In this document: piece after piece, positions 1 through 7,528 of the stretch
How positions within the stretch are numbered: the first letter of the stretch is position 1
How the letters are laid out: each line of letters opens with the position of its first letter
DNA from: DASZTU01 sp035493835
GTDB lineage: Bacteria > Pseudomonadota > Alphaproteobacteria > Rhizobiales > Devosiaceae
Assembly: GCA_035493835.1 (NCBI GenBank)
Contig: DATJHO010000003.1
Location: forward strand, 1 to 37,979
Length of the DNA stretch: 37,979 nucleotides
Direction of reading: 5' to 3'
Program-made: the position numbers and the translations under genes
The notes under the pieces: generated by a model
What the model was told of the DNA's origin: nothing
Seen by the model: the letters and a program-made list of their open reading frames with translations, nothing else
The model's database searches: none

Positions 1-58
1 CTCACAGTTCTGCTACGTTGCGGCCGTCCGACGAGACTTGCCGCCGGAGACTTAATAA

Positions 59-271
59 ATGCAGCATATCGTTGCGCGGCCTGCGCCGCAGAAGCCAATC
101 GCCATTGATGTTGCCGGCCAGCCCCAGGGGGTTGTGATTCCGTTGGCCGACGGCTTCCGCTTTATGGCGGTTCGCCTGCCAGTGTTTCCGCTCGACGGCA
201 AGATGTTTGCGAGCGTCGAGGAAGCACGCCGTGCGGCTGCCAATGTGGTGGAAAATAGCGCCGGCGAATAG
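59..271 (+). CDS. Small conserved hypothetical protein, 70 aa
   Basis: I do not recognise a named family. The 70-residue product has no signal peptide or membrane segment. It has a mixed hydrophobic centre (VVIPLADGFRFMAV) and a basic/acidic C-terminal helix (EEARRAAANVVE). A GGAGA ribosome binding site lies about 10 bases before the ATG, which supports translation. A longer minus-strand frame covers the same bases but has no such signal and looks like a shadow. It reads as one of the short unknown proteins that are common in rhizobial genomes; a soluble protein is likely, and the function is unknown. Confidence 0.6.
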   Translation: MQHIVARPAPQKPIAIDVAGQPQGVVIPLADGFRFMAVRLPVFPLDGKMFASVEEARRAAANVVENSAGE

Positions 272-370
272 TCCTTTTCCGACCTCACCGCTTCGGAACA
301 ATCCTTCGAACGTCAATTAGGCACAAACCGCTCCCTCTACCCAAGCGGGAGGGTGTCCGGCGATGGCCGC

Positions 371-518
371 CCTCCTGGTTCGACAAGCTCACCATCAGGG
401 CTTTTGGGGCGCCGGGGTCCCGGCATGCTCAAGTTGGTGCAACAACCAGGCACTGCCGCACTTGGAACGGTCCGAAGCGCAAGACCTCATTCTGAGCTTG
501 TCGATGAAAGAGGTCTTG
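371..518. repeat. Composite dispersed palindromic repeat
   Basis: Two inverted-repeat units lie in the gap between the two small genes. Unit one (371-400) carries the core GTTCGACAAGCTCACCAT. Unit two (480-518) is a palindrome with perfect 9-base arms (CAAGACCTC / GAGGTCTTG) around the core CTGAGCTTGTCGA. Both recur, in the opposite orientation and in matching arrangement, at 32136-32213. The open frames across 353-875 on the plus strand run through this repeat and look spurious. The rest of the 272-539 gap shows nothing else. Confidence 0.7.
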
Positions 519-539
519 CGCCGGCCCCTCACATACCCG

Positions 540-800
540 TCATTCCCCGTCGGCCCCGTCCGCCGAGCTCTCCGAACCGTCGAGAACGCCGAAGGAGCGC
601 GATGGCCCGCCCGGACGCTCGATGGCAAAGCCTTCTGCGGCGAGTCCACGCCGCAGCAGCTCGCGCACGGCTGCGGCGCGGCTCGGCAGGCGGTTGGCGA
701 AGCGGAAATCGTCAAGGGCGGTCAGCTCGCCCGTTTCAAGCATGATCTGCAGCCGCTCCCCACGAAGCAGAGCATTGCCTTTCGCGGTTTTCTCAGACAT
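540..800 (-). CDS. Ribbon-helix-helix-like small protein, 86 aa
   Basis: Residues about 12-55 (LLRGERLQIMLETGELTALDDFRFANRLPSRAAAVRELLRRGL) read as a beta strand followed by two helices, with the S-R-A-A-A-V-R-E-L-L pattern of CopG/Arc-type DNA-binding proteins. The C-terminal third is acidic and Ser/Gly-rich and is probably disordered. The ATG has GGAAC about 7 bases upstream. A possible promoter (TTGAGA then TATGGA, 16-base spacing) lies just upstream on the minus strand. No toxin gene sits next to it, so an antitoxin role is not supported; a small autonomous regulator is more likely. The fold is an inference from the sequence pattern. Confidence 0.7.
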   Translation of the reverse strand: MSEKTAKGNALLRGERLQIMLETGELTALDDFRFANRLPSRAAAVRELLRRGLAAEGFAIERPGGPSRSFGVLDGSESSADGADGE

Positions 801-970
801 GGCGATAGTTCCATAGTCACTTACTCATTTGTCTCAAAATGCGCCAGCAACTCCTTTGTTGCAACACGAAAATGAGCAATCTCCTCATCTTGAGCCGGCG
901 GTGCAGCCTCCCTAGCCAGCTAACTCCATATTTCCTCGACAGTTTTGTTTCTCGCAAGATAGGTTTCGGG

Positions 971-1369
971 ATGCGAGTCCAACCCCAGCACGATTCCGAA
1001 GGTTCTGGAGCGGCCTGCCGCTCGGGGGCAGTATTGATCCTTGAGGATGACGGGCTGCTGTCTCTGATGCTCGAGGACCTGGCCCGCGAACAGGGCGCGA
1101 CCACCATTCATGCCTGCCGCGACCCGGAGGAGGCGTTGCGCCTCGCCAGCGCCGGGAGCATTGACTATGCGGTTCTCGACGTCTGGCTTCACGGCCGGGT
1201 AACCTATGACGTCGCCGATGCGCTGGCGGCGCGCGACATACCGTTCCTGTTCTGCACCGGTCTCACCTCCGCCGACATTGCTGCCCGGCACCGGCACCGG
1301 CCGCTGCTGCAAAAACCCTATGGCGATGCCGACTTCAAGGCGGTCTTGGCGGTGACGCTGAACCGCTAA
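971..1369 (+). CDS. Single-domain response regulator, 132 aa
   Basis: A CheY-like receiver domain fills most of the protein after a 20-residue tail. Visible marks are the acidic pocket in VLILEDD (E25-D27), the phosphoacceptor Asp70 in AVLDVWLHG, the switch Thr96 in FLFCTG and the conserved Lys115 in LLQKPYGD. There is no DNA-binding or enzymatic output domain, so it probably relays phosphate or acts by protein contact. The ATG at 971 was chosen because the receiver fold begins about 20 residues later; the in-frame extension back to 839 has no family features. It is convergent with pnp. The HWE kinase at 4558-6261 is the only kinase in the window and is a possible partner, which is an inference. 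Confidence 0.85.
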   Translation: MRVQPQHDSEGSGAACRSGAVLILEDDGLLSLMLEDLAREQGATTIHACRDPEEALRLASAGSIDYAVLDVWLHGRVTYDVADALAARDIPFLFCTGLTSADIAARHRHRPLLQKPYGDADFKAVLAVTLNR

Positions 1370-1483
1370 CGTCTGTTCGGTGCTCGATATGAGAGCTGCA
1401 GAATATTCTTGTCATGCAAGAGCTGATCGGCACCGAAGGCGCGCAATCCAGGCGCACCCCCTTCCAATCCTTCAGGCCGGGCA

Positions 1484-1517
1484 AACAAAAGGCCCGAATC
1501 ATCGCTGATCCGGGCCT
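1484..1517 (-). terminator. Intrinsic terminator after pnp
   Basis: On the minus strand the sequence folds into a stem with arms AGGCCCG and CGGGCCT (plus-strand positions 1490-1496 and 1511-1517), and TTTTGTTT follows the 3' arm. The T-run exists only on the minus strand, so it terminates pnp, whose stop codon is 36 bases upstream, and not the convergent response regulator. Confidence 0.85.
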
Positions 1518-1552
1518 TCGATCAATGTCCGTCCGTCAGGACGAAGCTGGCG

Positions 1553-3691
1553 TCACTCGGCCGGCTCAGCCGTCTCGGTCTTTTCCTTGCCGGTCGCCTG
1601 GTCGACGACCTTCATGGAGAGGCGGACCTTGCCGCGCTCGTCGAAGCCCAAAAGCTTCACCCAGACCTTGTCGCCTTCCTTGACCACGTCGGTGGTCTTG
1701 TTGACGCGCTGGTCGGCGAGCTGGGAGATGTGCACCAGCCCATCCTTGGAACCGAAGAAATTGACGAAGGCGCCGAAATCGGCGGTCTTCACCACGGTGC
1801 CCTGGTAGATGGCGCCAACTTCGGCCTCGTCGGTGATCGACTTGATCCACTTGATGGCCGCTTCGATCGCCTTGCCGTCGGACGACGACACCTTGATCAC
1901 GCCGGTATCCTCGATATCGATCTTGGCGCCGGTCTTTTCCACGATCTCACGGATCACCTTGCCACCGGTGCCGATGACTTCGCGGATCTTGTCGGTCGGG
2001 ATCTGGATGGTTTCGATGCGCGGGGCGAACTCGCCAACCTGCGAGCGGGCGGCCGTGATCGCCTTGGCCATCTCGCCGAGGATGTGGATGCGGCCTTCCT
2101 TGGCCTGGCCGAGGGCGATCTCCATGATCTGCTCGGTGATGCCAGCGATCTTGATGTCCATCTGCAGCGAGGTGACGCCCTGATCGGTGCCGGCGACCTT
2201 GAAGTCCATGTCGCCGAGGTGATCCTCGTCGCCGAGGATGTCGGACAGAACCGCGAACTTCTCACCCTCGAGGATGAGGCCCATGGCGATGCCGGCAACC
2301 GGGCGCTCCATCGGCACGCCCGCATCCATCAGCGCAAGGCTGGTGCCGCAAACGGTGGCCATCGAGGACGAGCCGTTCGATTCGGTGATCTCGGAGACCA
2401 CGCGGATCGTATAGGGGAACTGCTCGACCGACGGGCGGATCGGGTTGATGGCGCGCCAGGCGAGCTTGCCGTGACCGATTTCGCGGCGGCCGGGCGAACC
2501 CATGCGGCCGGTCTCGCCGACCGAGTAGGGCGGGAAATTGTAGTGCAGCAGGAAGTTTTGCTTCTGCGTGCCCTCGAGGCTGTCGATGAACTGCTCGTCG
2601 TCGCCGGTGCCGAGGGTCGCAACCACCAGCGCCTGCGTCTCGCCACGGGTGAACAGGGCCGAGCCGTGGGTGCGCGGCAGCACGCCGACTTCGGCGACGA
2701 TCGGGCGGACCGTCTTCAGGTCGCGACCGTCGATGCGATAGCCGGTGTCGAGCACGTTCCAGCGCACGACCTTGGCCTGGAGGTTATGCACGACCTCGCC
2801 AAGCTCTTCGGCCGAAACCTCGCCGGCCTCGATCTTGGGCGCATAATTCGCCTTGACCTTGGCGCGCGCGGCGTCGACCGCGGCGTAGCGCTCTTCCTTC
2901 TTGGTGATCTTGTAGGCGGCGCGCAGGTCTTCCTCGATGAAGGCCAGCACTTGAGCTTCCAGCGCCGAGTGGTCCGGCTGGGTGAAGTCGCGCGGGTCCT
3001 TGGCGGCCAGCTCGGCGAGTTTGATGATCGCCTCGATCACTTTCTTCGAAGCTTCGTGGCCGAACATGACGGCGCCGAGCATCACTTCTTCCGACAGCTC
3101 CTTGGCCTCGGATTCGACCATCAGCACGGCGTCGGCTGTGCCGGCCATGACGAGGTCGAGCTTGCTGTCGGCGCGGCGGTCGACGGCGAGGTTGAGGACG
3201 TATTGACCGTCCACATAGCCGACGCGGGCGGCGCCGATCGGGCCCATGAAGGGAATGCCCGAAATGGTAAGCGCGGCGGAGGCGGCAACCATCGCCAGCA
3301 CGTCGGGATTGTTCTCCATGTCGTGCTGGAGGACGGTGACGATGACCTGGGTCTCGTTCTTGTAGCCCTCGGGGAAGAGCGGGCGGATCGGACGGTCAAT
3401 GAGGCGCGAGGTCAGCGTCTCGGCTTCCGTCGGGCGTCCTTCGCGCTTGAAATAGCCGCCCGGGATCTTGCCGGCGGCGAAGTATTTTTCCTGGTAGTTG
3501 ACGGTCAGGGGGAAAAAGTCCTGGCCGGGCTTGGCTTCCTTGGCGGAAACCACGGTGGCGAGCACGACGGTTTCGCCGAGGGTCGCCAGCACGGCGCCAT
3601 CGGCCTGGCGGGCTACCTTGCCGGTTTCGAGCGTCAGCGGCTGGCCGCCCCAGTTTAGCTCGACCTTGTGGTGATCGAAATTGATGGGCAT
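1553..3691 (-). CDS. pnp: Polyribonucleotide nucleotidyltransferase (PNPase)
   Basis: PNPase degrades RNA 3' to 5' by phosphorolysis and is a core enzyme of mRNA turnover, acting as a ring-shaped trimer in the cytoplasm. The 712-residue product matches the usual length of about 710. It has two RNase PH-like core domains separated by a helical domain, then a KH domain near residues 555-615 (IREVIGTGGKVIREI) and an S1 domain near 626-694 (GTVVKTADFGAFV), with a short acidic tail. I chose the ATG giving MPINFDHHKVELNW, which has GGAAAG upstream. The frame runs a further 89 codons upstream, but that stretch is intergenic and structured. It is last in the cluster, after rpsO, the standard order. 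Confidence 0.98.
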   Translation of the reverse strand: MPINFDHHKVELNWGGQPLTLETGKVARQADGAVLATLGETVVLATVVSAKEAKPGQDFFPLTVNYQEKYFAAGKIPGGYFKREGRPTEAETLTSRLIDRPIRPLFPEGYKNETQVIVTVLQHDMENNPDVLAMVAASAALTISGIPFMGPIGAARVGYVDGQYVLNLAVDRRADSKLDLVMAGTADAVLMVESEAKELSEEVMLGAVMFGHEASKKVIEAIIKLAELAAKDPRDFTQPDHSALEAQVLAFIEEDLRAAYKITKKEERYAAVDAARAKVKANYAPKIEAGEVSAEELGEVVHNLQAKVVRWNVLDTGYRIDGRDLKTVRPIVAEVGVLPRTHGSALFTRGETQALVVATLGTGDDEQFIDSLEGTQKQNFLLHYNFPPYSVGETGRMGSPGRREIGHGKLAWRAINPIRPSVEQFPYTIRVVSEITESNGSSSMATVCGTSLALMDAGVPMERPVAGIAMGLILEGEKFAVLSDILGDEDHLGDMDFKVAGTDQGVTSLQMDIKIAGITEQIMEIALGQAKEGRIHILGEMAKAITAARSQVGEFAPRIETIQIPTDKIREVIGTGGKVIREIVEKTGAKIDIEDTGVIKVSSSDGKAIEAAIKWIKSITDEAEVGAIYQGTVVKTADFGAFVNFFGSKDGLVHISQLADQRVNKTTDVVKEGDKVWVKLLGFDERGKVRLSMKVVDQATGKEKTETAEPAE

Positions 3692-4103
3692 TGTTTTCAG
3701 CTTTCCATTCTGCCGAGATGCGCGGGAACGCGGGGGGCGTAGTTCCCCGTGAACGCATCCGGTGTGCCCGCGAACGCCCGCACCCCATGTGCAAGCGCCG
3801 CCCAAAATCGGCACGGTTTCCGCGCTGACAGTTGTGACCGGGCGGCGCCTTGGGCGTCCCCGGTCGTCAGGGCTGCGGAACATGGACAAGACGATGAGCC
3901 GCTCAGCTCTCCGAATGGGGCGCCCCAGGACGCCATGAGCGGCTGATGATCTCGCCATGCTCCGCGTAGTCTTGTCAGCCTACGCAAATGCCTCCGGGCT
4001 GCGTCATGCAACTTCGGAGGCCGGGCGCGGGGCGTACCCCGCACCAAAGGTCAATTCTGCGGCTTTGCCGGGATCGTCCGTCCGCTCCGGGCGAACGCCT
4101 CGG
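3692..4103 (-). promoter_or_regulatory. Structured rpsO-pnp intergenic region
   Basis: This 412-base gap has no credible gene. Read on the minus strand from rpsO towards pnp it holds four inverted repeats. The first is a G+C-rich stem with a UACG loop (4025-4044; core arms GCGGGG/CCCCGC at 4027-4042). The second has arms CCTCCG/CGGAGG (3991-4020). The third has 9-base arms AGCCGCTCA/TGAGCGGCT enclosing the palindrome TGGGGCGCCCCA (3897-3944). The fourth has arms GGGAAC/GTTCCC (3724-3747). None is followed by a T-run, so these are better candidates for RNA processing or protection of mRNA ends than for termination. In E. coli the rpsO-pnp spacer carries an RNase III site used in PNPase autoregulation; a similar role here is an inference. 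Confidence 0.5.
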
Positions 4104-4373
4104 TCAGCGGCGCAGGCCGAGCCGTTCGATCAGCGTCTTGTAACGCGCCTCGTCGTGCTTGCGGACGTAATCCAGCAGGCTGCGGCGGGTCGAAACCATC
4201 TTCAGCAGGCCGCGGCGGGAATGGTTGTCCTTGCCGTGGGTCTTGAAGTGCTCGGTGAGATTGGCAATGCGCTCGGAGAGAATTGCGACCTGCACTTCCG
4301 GCGAACCGGTGTCGTCCTTCTTGGTCGCATATTCCTGAATCAGCGCGCTTTTGCGCTCGGGCGTAATCGACAT
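4104..4373 (-). CDS. rpsO: 30S ribosomal protein S15
   Basis: S15 binds 16S rRNA early in assembly of the 30S platform. The product is 89 residues, the standard bacterial length, and carries the family landmarks TGSPEVQVA, the HFKTHGKDNHSRRGL loop and the C-terminal RRSLLDYVR helix. The ribosome binding site AAAGGA lies 7 bases before the ATG. It precedes pnp in the same direction, as in most Proteobacteria. The upstream histidine kinase gene is separated by 184 bases, enough for its own promoter and a leader RNA. Confidence 0.98.
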   Translation of the reverse strand: MSITPERKSALIQEYATKKDDTGSPEVQVAILSERIANLTEHFKTHGKDNHSRRGLLKMVSTRRSLLDYVRKHDEARYKTLIERLGLRR

Positions 4374-4447
4374 CGAACATCCTTTCGAATTGTCGGGGAT
4401 CGGGTCGCTACCCTCCGGGATGTCGTCCAGGGGGAGCCGCTAACGGC
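4374..4447 (-). promoter_or_regulatory. Candidate rpsO leader fold masking the Shine-Dalgarno
   Basis: On the minus strand, ACATCC (plus positions 4418-4423) can pair with GGATGT (4377-4382), which contains the ribosome binding site of rpsO. The pairing extends by two bases across a one-base bulge. Between them sits a small perfect hairpin, GGGT/ACCC (4402-4413), and further upstream another, GCCG-TTAG-CGGC (4436-4447). Nested stems closing over the translation start are what an S15-bound autoregulatory leader would look like. S15 autoregulation through its mRNA is established in several bacteria; that this RNA does it is an inference. The rest of the gap (4448-4557) shows nothing definite, and no strong promoter match was seen. 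Confidence 0.4.
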
Positions 4448-4557
4448 ACGTGGGCAAAAAGCTCCGCACCTGCGGGCCGATATAGGGGATGATCGCCATA
4501 ATTGCCAGTTTTTTCTCCCCGCAAGCCAGTTGCGCAAGGGAACAGCAGAGGCTCGGC

Positions 4558-6261
4558 CTAAGGGGTTGGCTTGCCGTGGCCGGGCTCGACCCTGCCGCTC
4601 GGATCCAGGCTCGCCAGCGGGATGACGAAGCGCCACTCGATGCCGTCTGCATGCAGGATCCGCTCGACCTCGGCGGCGAGGGACGTGCCCACCATGCTCT
4701 CGAGCACCGTGGTGCCGAAGCCGCGCCGCTCAGCCCGGGTAGCGAGGGCCTTCACCCGCTCGCGCCAGACCAGCGCCAAGCCATCGTCCGTCTTGCGCCA
4801 GGCGAGCTCGAGCCGGCCATCATCGGTGGCGAAGGCGCCATACTTGGCGGCGTTGGTGGCCAGTTCATGAGCGGCCATGCCGAGAATCTGCGCTGCCTGC
4901 GTATTGAGCCGCACCGATGGCCCATCGAGTTCCACGCGCTCGCCGTCGAGCGGACAGAATGGGCCAATCTGGGAGGTCAGCAATTCCTCGAGATCAACGC
5001 CGGCAATGCCGTTGGCGAGCAGCAGATCTGTCGAGCGGGCGAGACCAAAAATGCGCTTTTCGAAGCTTTGCACGAATTCGGGCACCGATTCGGCCCCGCG
5101 CGCGGTCTGCTTGGCCATGGCGGCGATCACCGTCATCTGGTTCTTGCTGCGATGCGCGAGCTCGCGCATCAAGAACCGGACTTCGGTCTCGGCCGCCTGG
5201 CGCTGCTTGGCGGCCTGGGAGATGGCGCCCGCCACCTCCCCGATCTCGCTGATCGGATAATCGCGCGCCGGCACCGCTTCGCCGGAGCCCAGGCGCCTTG
5301 CATCGCGCGCCAGCCCGCGGACCGACCGCGAGATCTCGCGCGAGAGGAAAAAGGTGGCGAGCGTCGCGGTGGCGACGATGACCAGCCCGCCCAGGATCAG
5401 CGTCAGCAAAGAGTTGCTCAGCGGCCGCTCGACCGAGGCGGCCGGCGCCCAGGCGGCGACCCGCCAGCCGGTATCGGTCGAGGTAGAGTCGATCGTCACG
5501 TAGCTCTCATCGCCCCGGCTGACATGGCGCCAGCGCCGCTGGCCCTCCGCTTCGGGCGCCCGCGGAATGAAGAAGGCACTGCCCTGCTGCAGGCCGGCAT
5601 TGGGCGAAGCAGCGATCACGTTGTTCTGCGTATCCACAAGGGCCAGGCGCCAGCCATCGGGCATTTGCCGCGTCAACAGGATCGAGGCGAGATTGCTGGC
5701 GCTTTGGCTGATCGCCAGCACCGATTTGCCCCGTCCCGGCAGGTTGACCGGCATATAGATCGGCACGACCCAGGATTGGGCGCTGAGTGAATAGACGACA
5801 TTGGAAATGATCGTCTGGCCGGTATCGAGCGCGCGCCTGATCGCCTCGGGATTTGGGGCCTCTCCCAACGCGGTGCCGATCGGAAGGCGCGTGTTGAAGA
5901 CAAAATGGAGATTGGCATCCACCAGCGAGAGAAACGTGCCGGTGCCTGCCAACACCGACTGCCCGCGATAATAGAGCTGCCGGAGATCCTCCTCGCTCGC
6001 CATGGGGGCGCTGGAAAAACCTTTCAGCGCCGTGACCGTGCCATCGGTTTGCCGGTCCACGGCCTGGCCGACGGCCTCGGTCGTGGTCAGGATCAGCGTC
6101 TGGACGATTTCCTGCTGCGCCTCATTGTTGCGCTGCAGCAGCACCGCGGCGAACGCCATCACCGGCACGAACGCCACCAGCGCCAGCACTACCAGATAAT
6201 AGACGATCGGGCGTGCACGCCGTTTCGTCTTTGGCCCGCCAGCCCCTTTTGAATTCGCCAT
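4558..6261 (-). CDS. Membrane-bound HWE-family sensor histidine kinase, 567 aa
   Basis: A transmembrane segment at residues about 19-41 and another at about 283-305 bracket a periplasmic sensor region of roughly 240 residues with the look of a double Cache domain. A HAMP-like linker follows (LSREISRSVRGLARD). The kinase has its phosphoacceptor His370 in MRELAHRSKNQM, an N-box HELATNAAKYGAF with the extra His465 and Asn470, W499-x-E501 in VWRERV, and RGFGTTVLE. These are the marks of the HWE kinases common in Rhizobiales. It lies between truB and rpsO, where a signalling gene is not expected. HWE kinases often act with stand-alone receivers; one lies at 971-1369. The ligand is unknown. Confidence 0.93.
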   Translation of the reverse strand: MANSKGAGGPKTKRRARPIVYYLVVLALVAFVPVMAFAAVLLQRNNEAQQEIVQTLILTTTEAVGQAVDRQTDGTVTALKGFSSAPMASEEDLRQLYYRGQSVLAGTGTFLSLVDANLHFVFNTRLPIGTALGEAPNPEAIRRALDTGQTIISNVVYSLSAQSWVVPIYMPVNLPGRGKSVLAISQSASNLASILLTRQMPDGWRLALVDTQNNVIAASPNAGLQQGSAFFIPRAPEAEGQRRWRHVSRGDESYVTIDSTSTDTGWRVAAWAPAASVERPLSNSLLTLILGGLVIVATATLATFFLSREISRSVRGLARDARRLGSGEAVPARDYPISEIGEVAGAISQAAKQRQAAETEVRFLMRELAHRSKNQMTVIAAMAKQTARGAESVPEFVQSFEKRIFGLARSTDLLLANGIAGVDLEELLTSQIGPFCPLDGERVELDGPSVRLNTQAAQILGMAAHELATNAAKYGAFATDDGRLELAWRKTDDGLALVWRERVKALATRAERRGFGTTVLESMVGTSLAAEVERILHADGIEWRFVIPLASLDPSGRVEPGHGKPTP

Positions 6262-6377
6262 GCGTCCGGTCCGCCCCGAATGCGTCGTGCGAAACGATAG
6301 ACGATCCGCGATGCCAAGCGCAAAAACAATTGTGCGGGTAGCGCGGCTCGTTCATGCACGGCAGCCTTGCCGCCGGC

Positions 6378-6486
6378 TAGAGCCGTTCATCGTTTCAGGA
6401 AGACGCTGAACGGTCTCCAATCCTTTGTTGTGTCGCGTTTCCGAGCCGGAAGAGTGGTAGCCACTTTTCCTGGAAGCGTTCCCAGC
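6378..6486. repeat. Rhizobiales-type extragenic repeat (RIME-like)
   Basis: The truB-kinase gap (6262-6493) holds a repeat of about 110 bases. On the minus strand it begins with a CTTCCAGGAAAAGTGG segment, passes through CTTCCGGCTCGGAAA and an ACAACAAAGGATTGGAG spacer, and ends in an inverted repeat with arms CCGTTCA/TGAACGG and the word CTCTAG. This resembles, from memory, a dispersed element seen in Mesorhizobium, Brucella and relatives. No second copy is present in this window, so the family claim rests on recognition only. The remaining bases 6262-6377 show nothing definite. Confidence 0.5.
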
Positions 6487-6493
6487 TATCAAT

Positions 6494-7408
6494 TCAGCCC
6501 AGAATGACCCGCCTCGGCTTGAACTGGCCCTGCGCCACATAGCCGATGGCAATCGCCTGTCCGCGGCAACTGGCCCAGGCCTCATCGAGCTCGATTGGGG
6601 CGCCGGCGCCAACGAGCAGCACCGGATTGCCATTGCGGACGACCGCCGCCTCTGGTGCTGACAGCCGCACCTCCGGCACGCCGGTGAGGGCGGAGGCCAC
6701 CGGCAGCAGCAGCTTGTCGCGATCCTCCGGTGCGGCCGCCTCGAGGGCGGCGAGATTGACCGCGATGGCGTCGGTGAACGGTCCGACGGCGGCGCGATGC
6801 AGCTCTATTACGTGCCCGCGGGTGTCGAGGGCCAGCGCTAGATCGCGCGCGAGCGAGCGCACATAGGTGCCCTTCTGGCAGGCGACTTCGAAGGTCGACG
6901 ACTCGCCGTCATGGCTGGTGAGAACAAAGCTCTCGATGGTGACCGGGCGCGGCTCGAGCTCGACGGCTTCGCCGGCACGCGCCAGATCATAGGCCCGCTC
7001 GCCGGCGACCTTGATCGCCGAAAAGGCCGGCGGGGCTTGCATGATATCGCCGGTGAAGCGTGGCAGCAAGGCGTTGATCGCCTCAGGTGATGGGCGCACG
7101 TCGCTGGTGGCGACGACGTCGCCCTCGGCATCGTCGGTCGCCGTCTGCGCGCCCCATTTGACGGTGAAGCGATAAAGCTTTTCGCCGTCCTGCACGTTCA
7201 TCACGGTCTTCGTCGCTTCCCCTAGCGCGATTGGCAAAATGCCCGTCGCCAAAGGATCGAGCGTGCCGGCGTGGCCGCCCTTCTTGGCGCCGAACAGCCA
7301 GCGGACCTTCCCCACGGCCTGCGTCGAGGTCATGTCGTAGGGCTTGTCGAGCACCAGCCAGCCCGAGATGTCGCGCTTTGGTTTTTTTGCTTGTTCCATG
7401 AGGTCCAT
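6494..7408 (-). CDS. truB: tRNA pseudouridine(55) synthase TruB
   Basis: TruB converts uridine 55 in the T-loop of tRNAs to pseudouridine and also helps tRNA fold. The 304-residue product has the catalytic Asp51 in GGHAGTLDPLATG, the KPYDMTS motif near the N-terminus and the RSLARDLALAL segment, with a C-terminal PUA-like region. The ATG at 7408 was chosen because GGGAGG lies about 6 bases upstream; an 18-codon in-frame extension runs into a dispersed repeat. It follows rbfA in the same direction, the normal order. Confidence 0.96.
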   Translation of the reverse strand: MDLMEQAKKPKRDISGWLVLDKPYDMTSTQAVGKVRWLFGAKKGGHAGTLDPLATGILPIALGEATKTVMNVQDGEKLYRFTVKWGAQTATDDAEGDVVATSDVRPSPEAINALLPRFTGDIMQAPPAFSAIKVAGERAYDLARAGEAVELEPRPVTIESFVLTSHDGESSTFEVACQKGTYVRSLARDLALALDTRGHVIELHRAAVGPFTDAIAVNLAALEAAAPEDRDKLLLPVASALTGVPEVRLSAPEAAVVRNGNPVLLVGAGAPIELDEAWASCRGQAIAIGYVAQGQFKPRRVILG

Positions 7409-7412
7409 CGTC

Positions 7413-7522
7413 TCCCTCCCCCTTGGGGGAGGGATCAAGGGTGGGGTTGTTGCCGCAAGCACTGAGCCGGTGGGAACGCCCCCCCACCCGGCTACCGCTA
7501 CCCTCCCTTCAAGGGGGAGGGG
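7413..7522. repeat. Dispersed palindromic repeat, copy 1 of a two-copy ~110-base family
   Basis: The rbfA-truB gap is filled by a repeat of about 110 bases. It has G-rich/C-rich hairpins at both ends (CTCCCCCTTGGGGGAG and CCTTCAAGGGGGAGG) and internal words GTGGGGTTGTTGCC, GCACTG and CCCCCACCCGGCT. The same words in the same order occur, inverted, at 33925-34034. Its end supplies the GGGAGG that serves as the ribosome binding site of truB. Confidence 0.8.
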
Positions 7523-7528
7523 CGATGG

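Noticed and set aside
353..875. Overlapping plus-strand frames in the first gap
   Set aside because: They run through dispersed repeats and over the antisense of the ribbon-helix-helix gene, with no ribosome binding site or family pattern.
1484..1517. Terminator considered for the response regulator on the plus strand
   Set aside because: No T-run follows the stem on the plus strand; it occurs only on the minus strand after pnp.
1730..3658. Long plus-strand open frame (642 codons) opposite pnp
   Set aside because: It is antisense to a clear PNPase gene, its composition (Asp, Gly, Leu, His-rich) is that of a reversed high-GC gene, and it has no family pattern.
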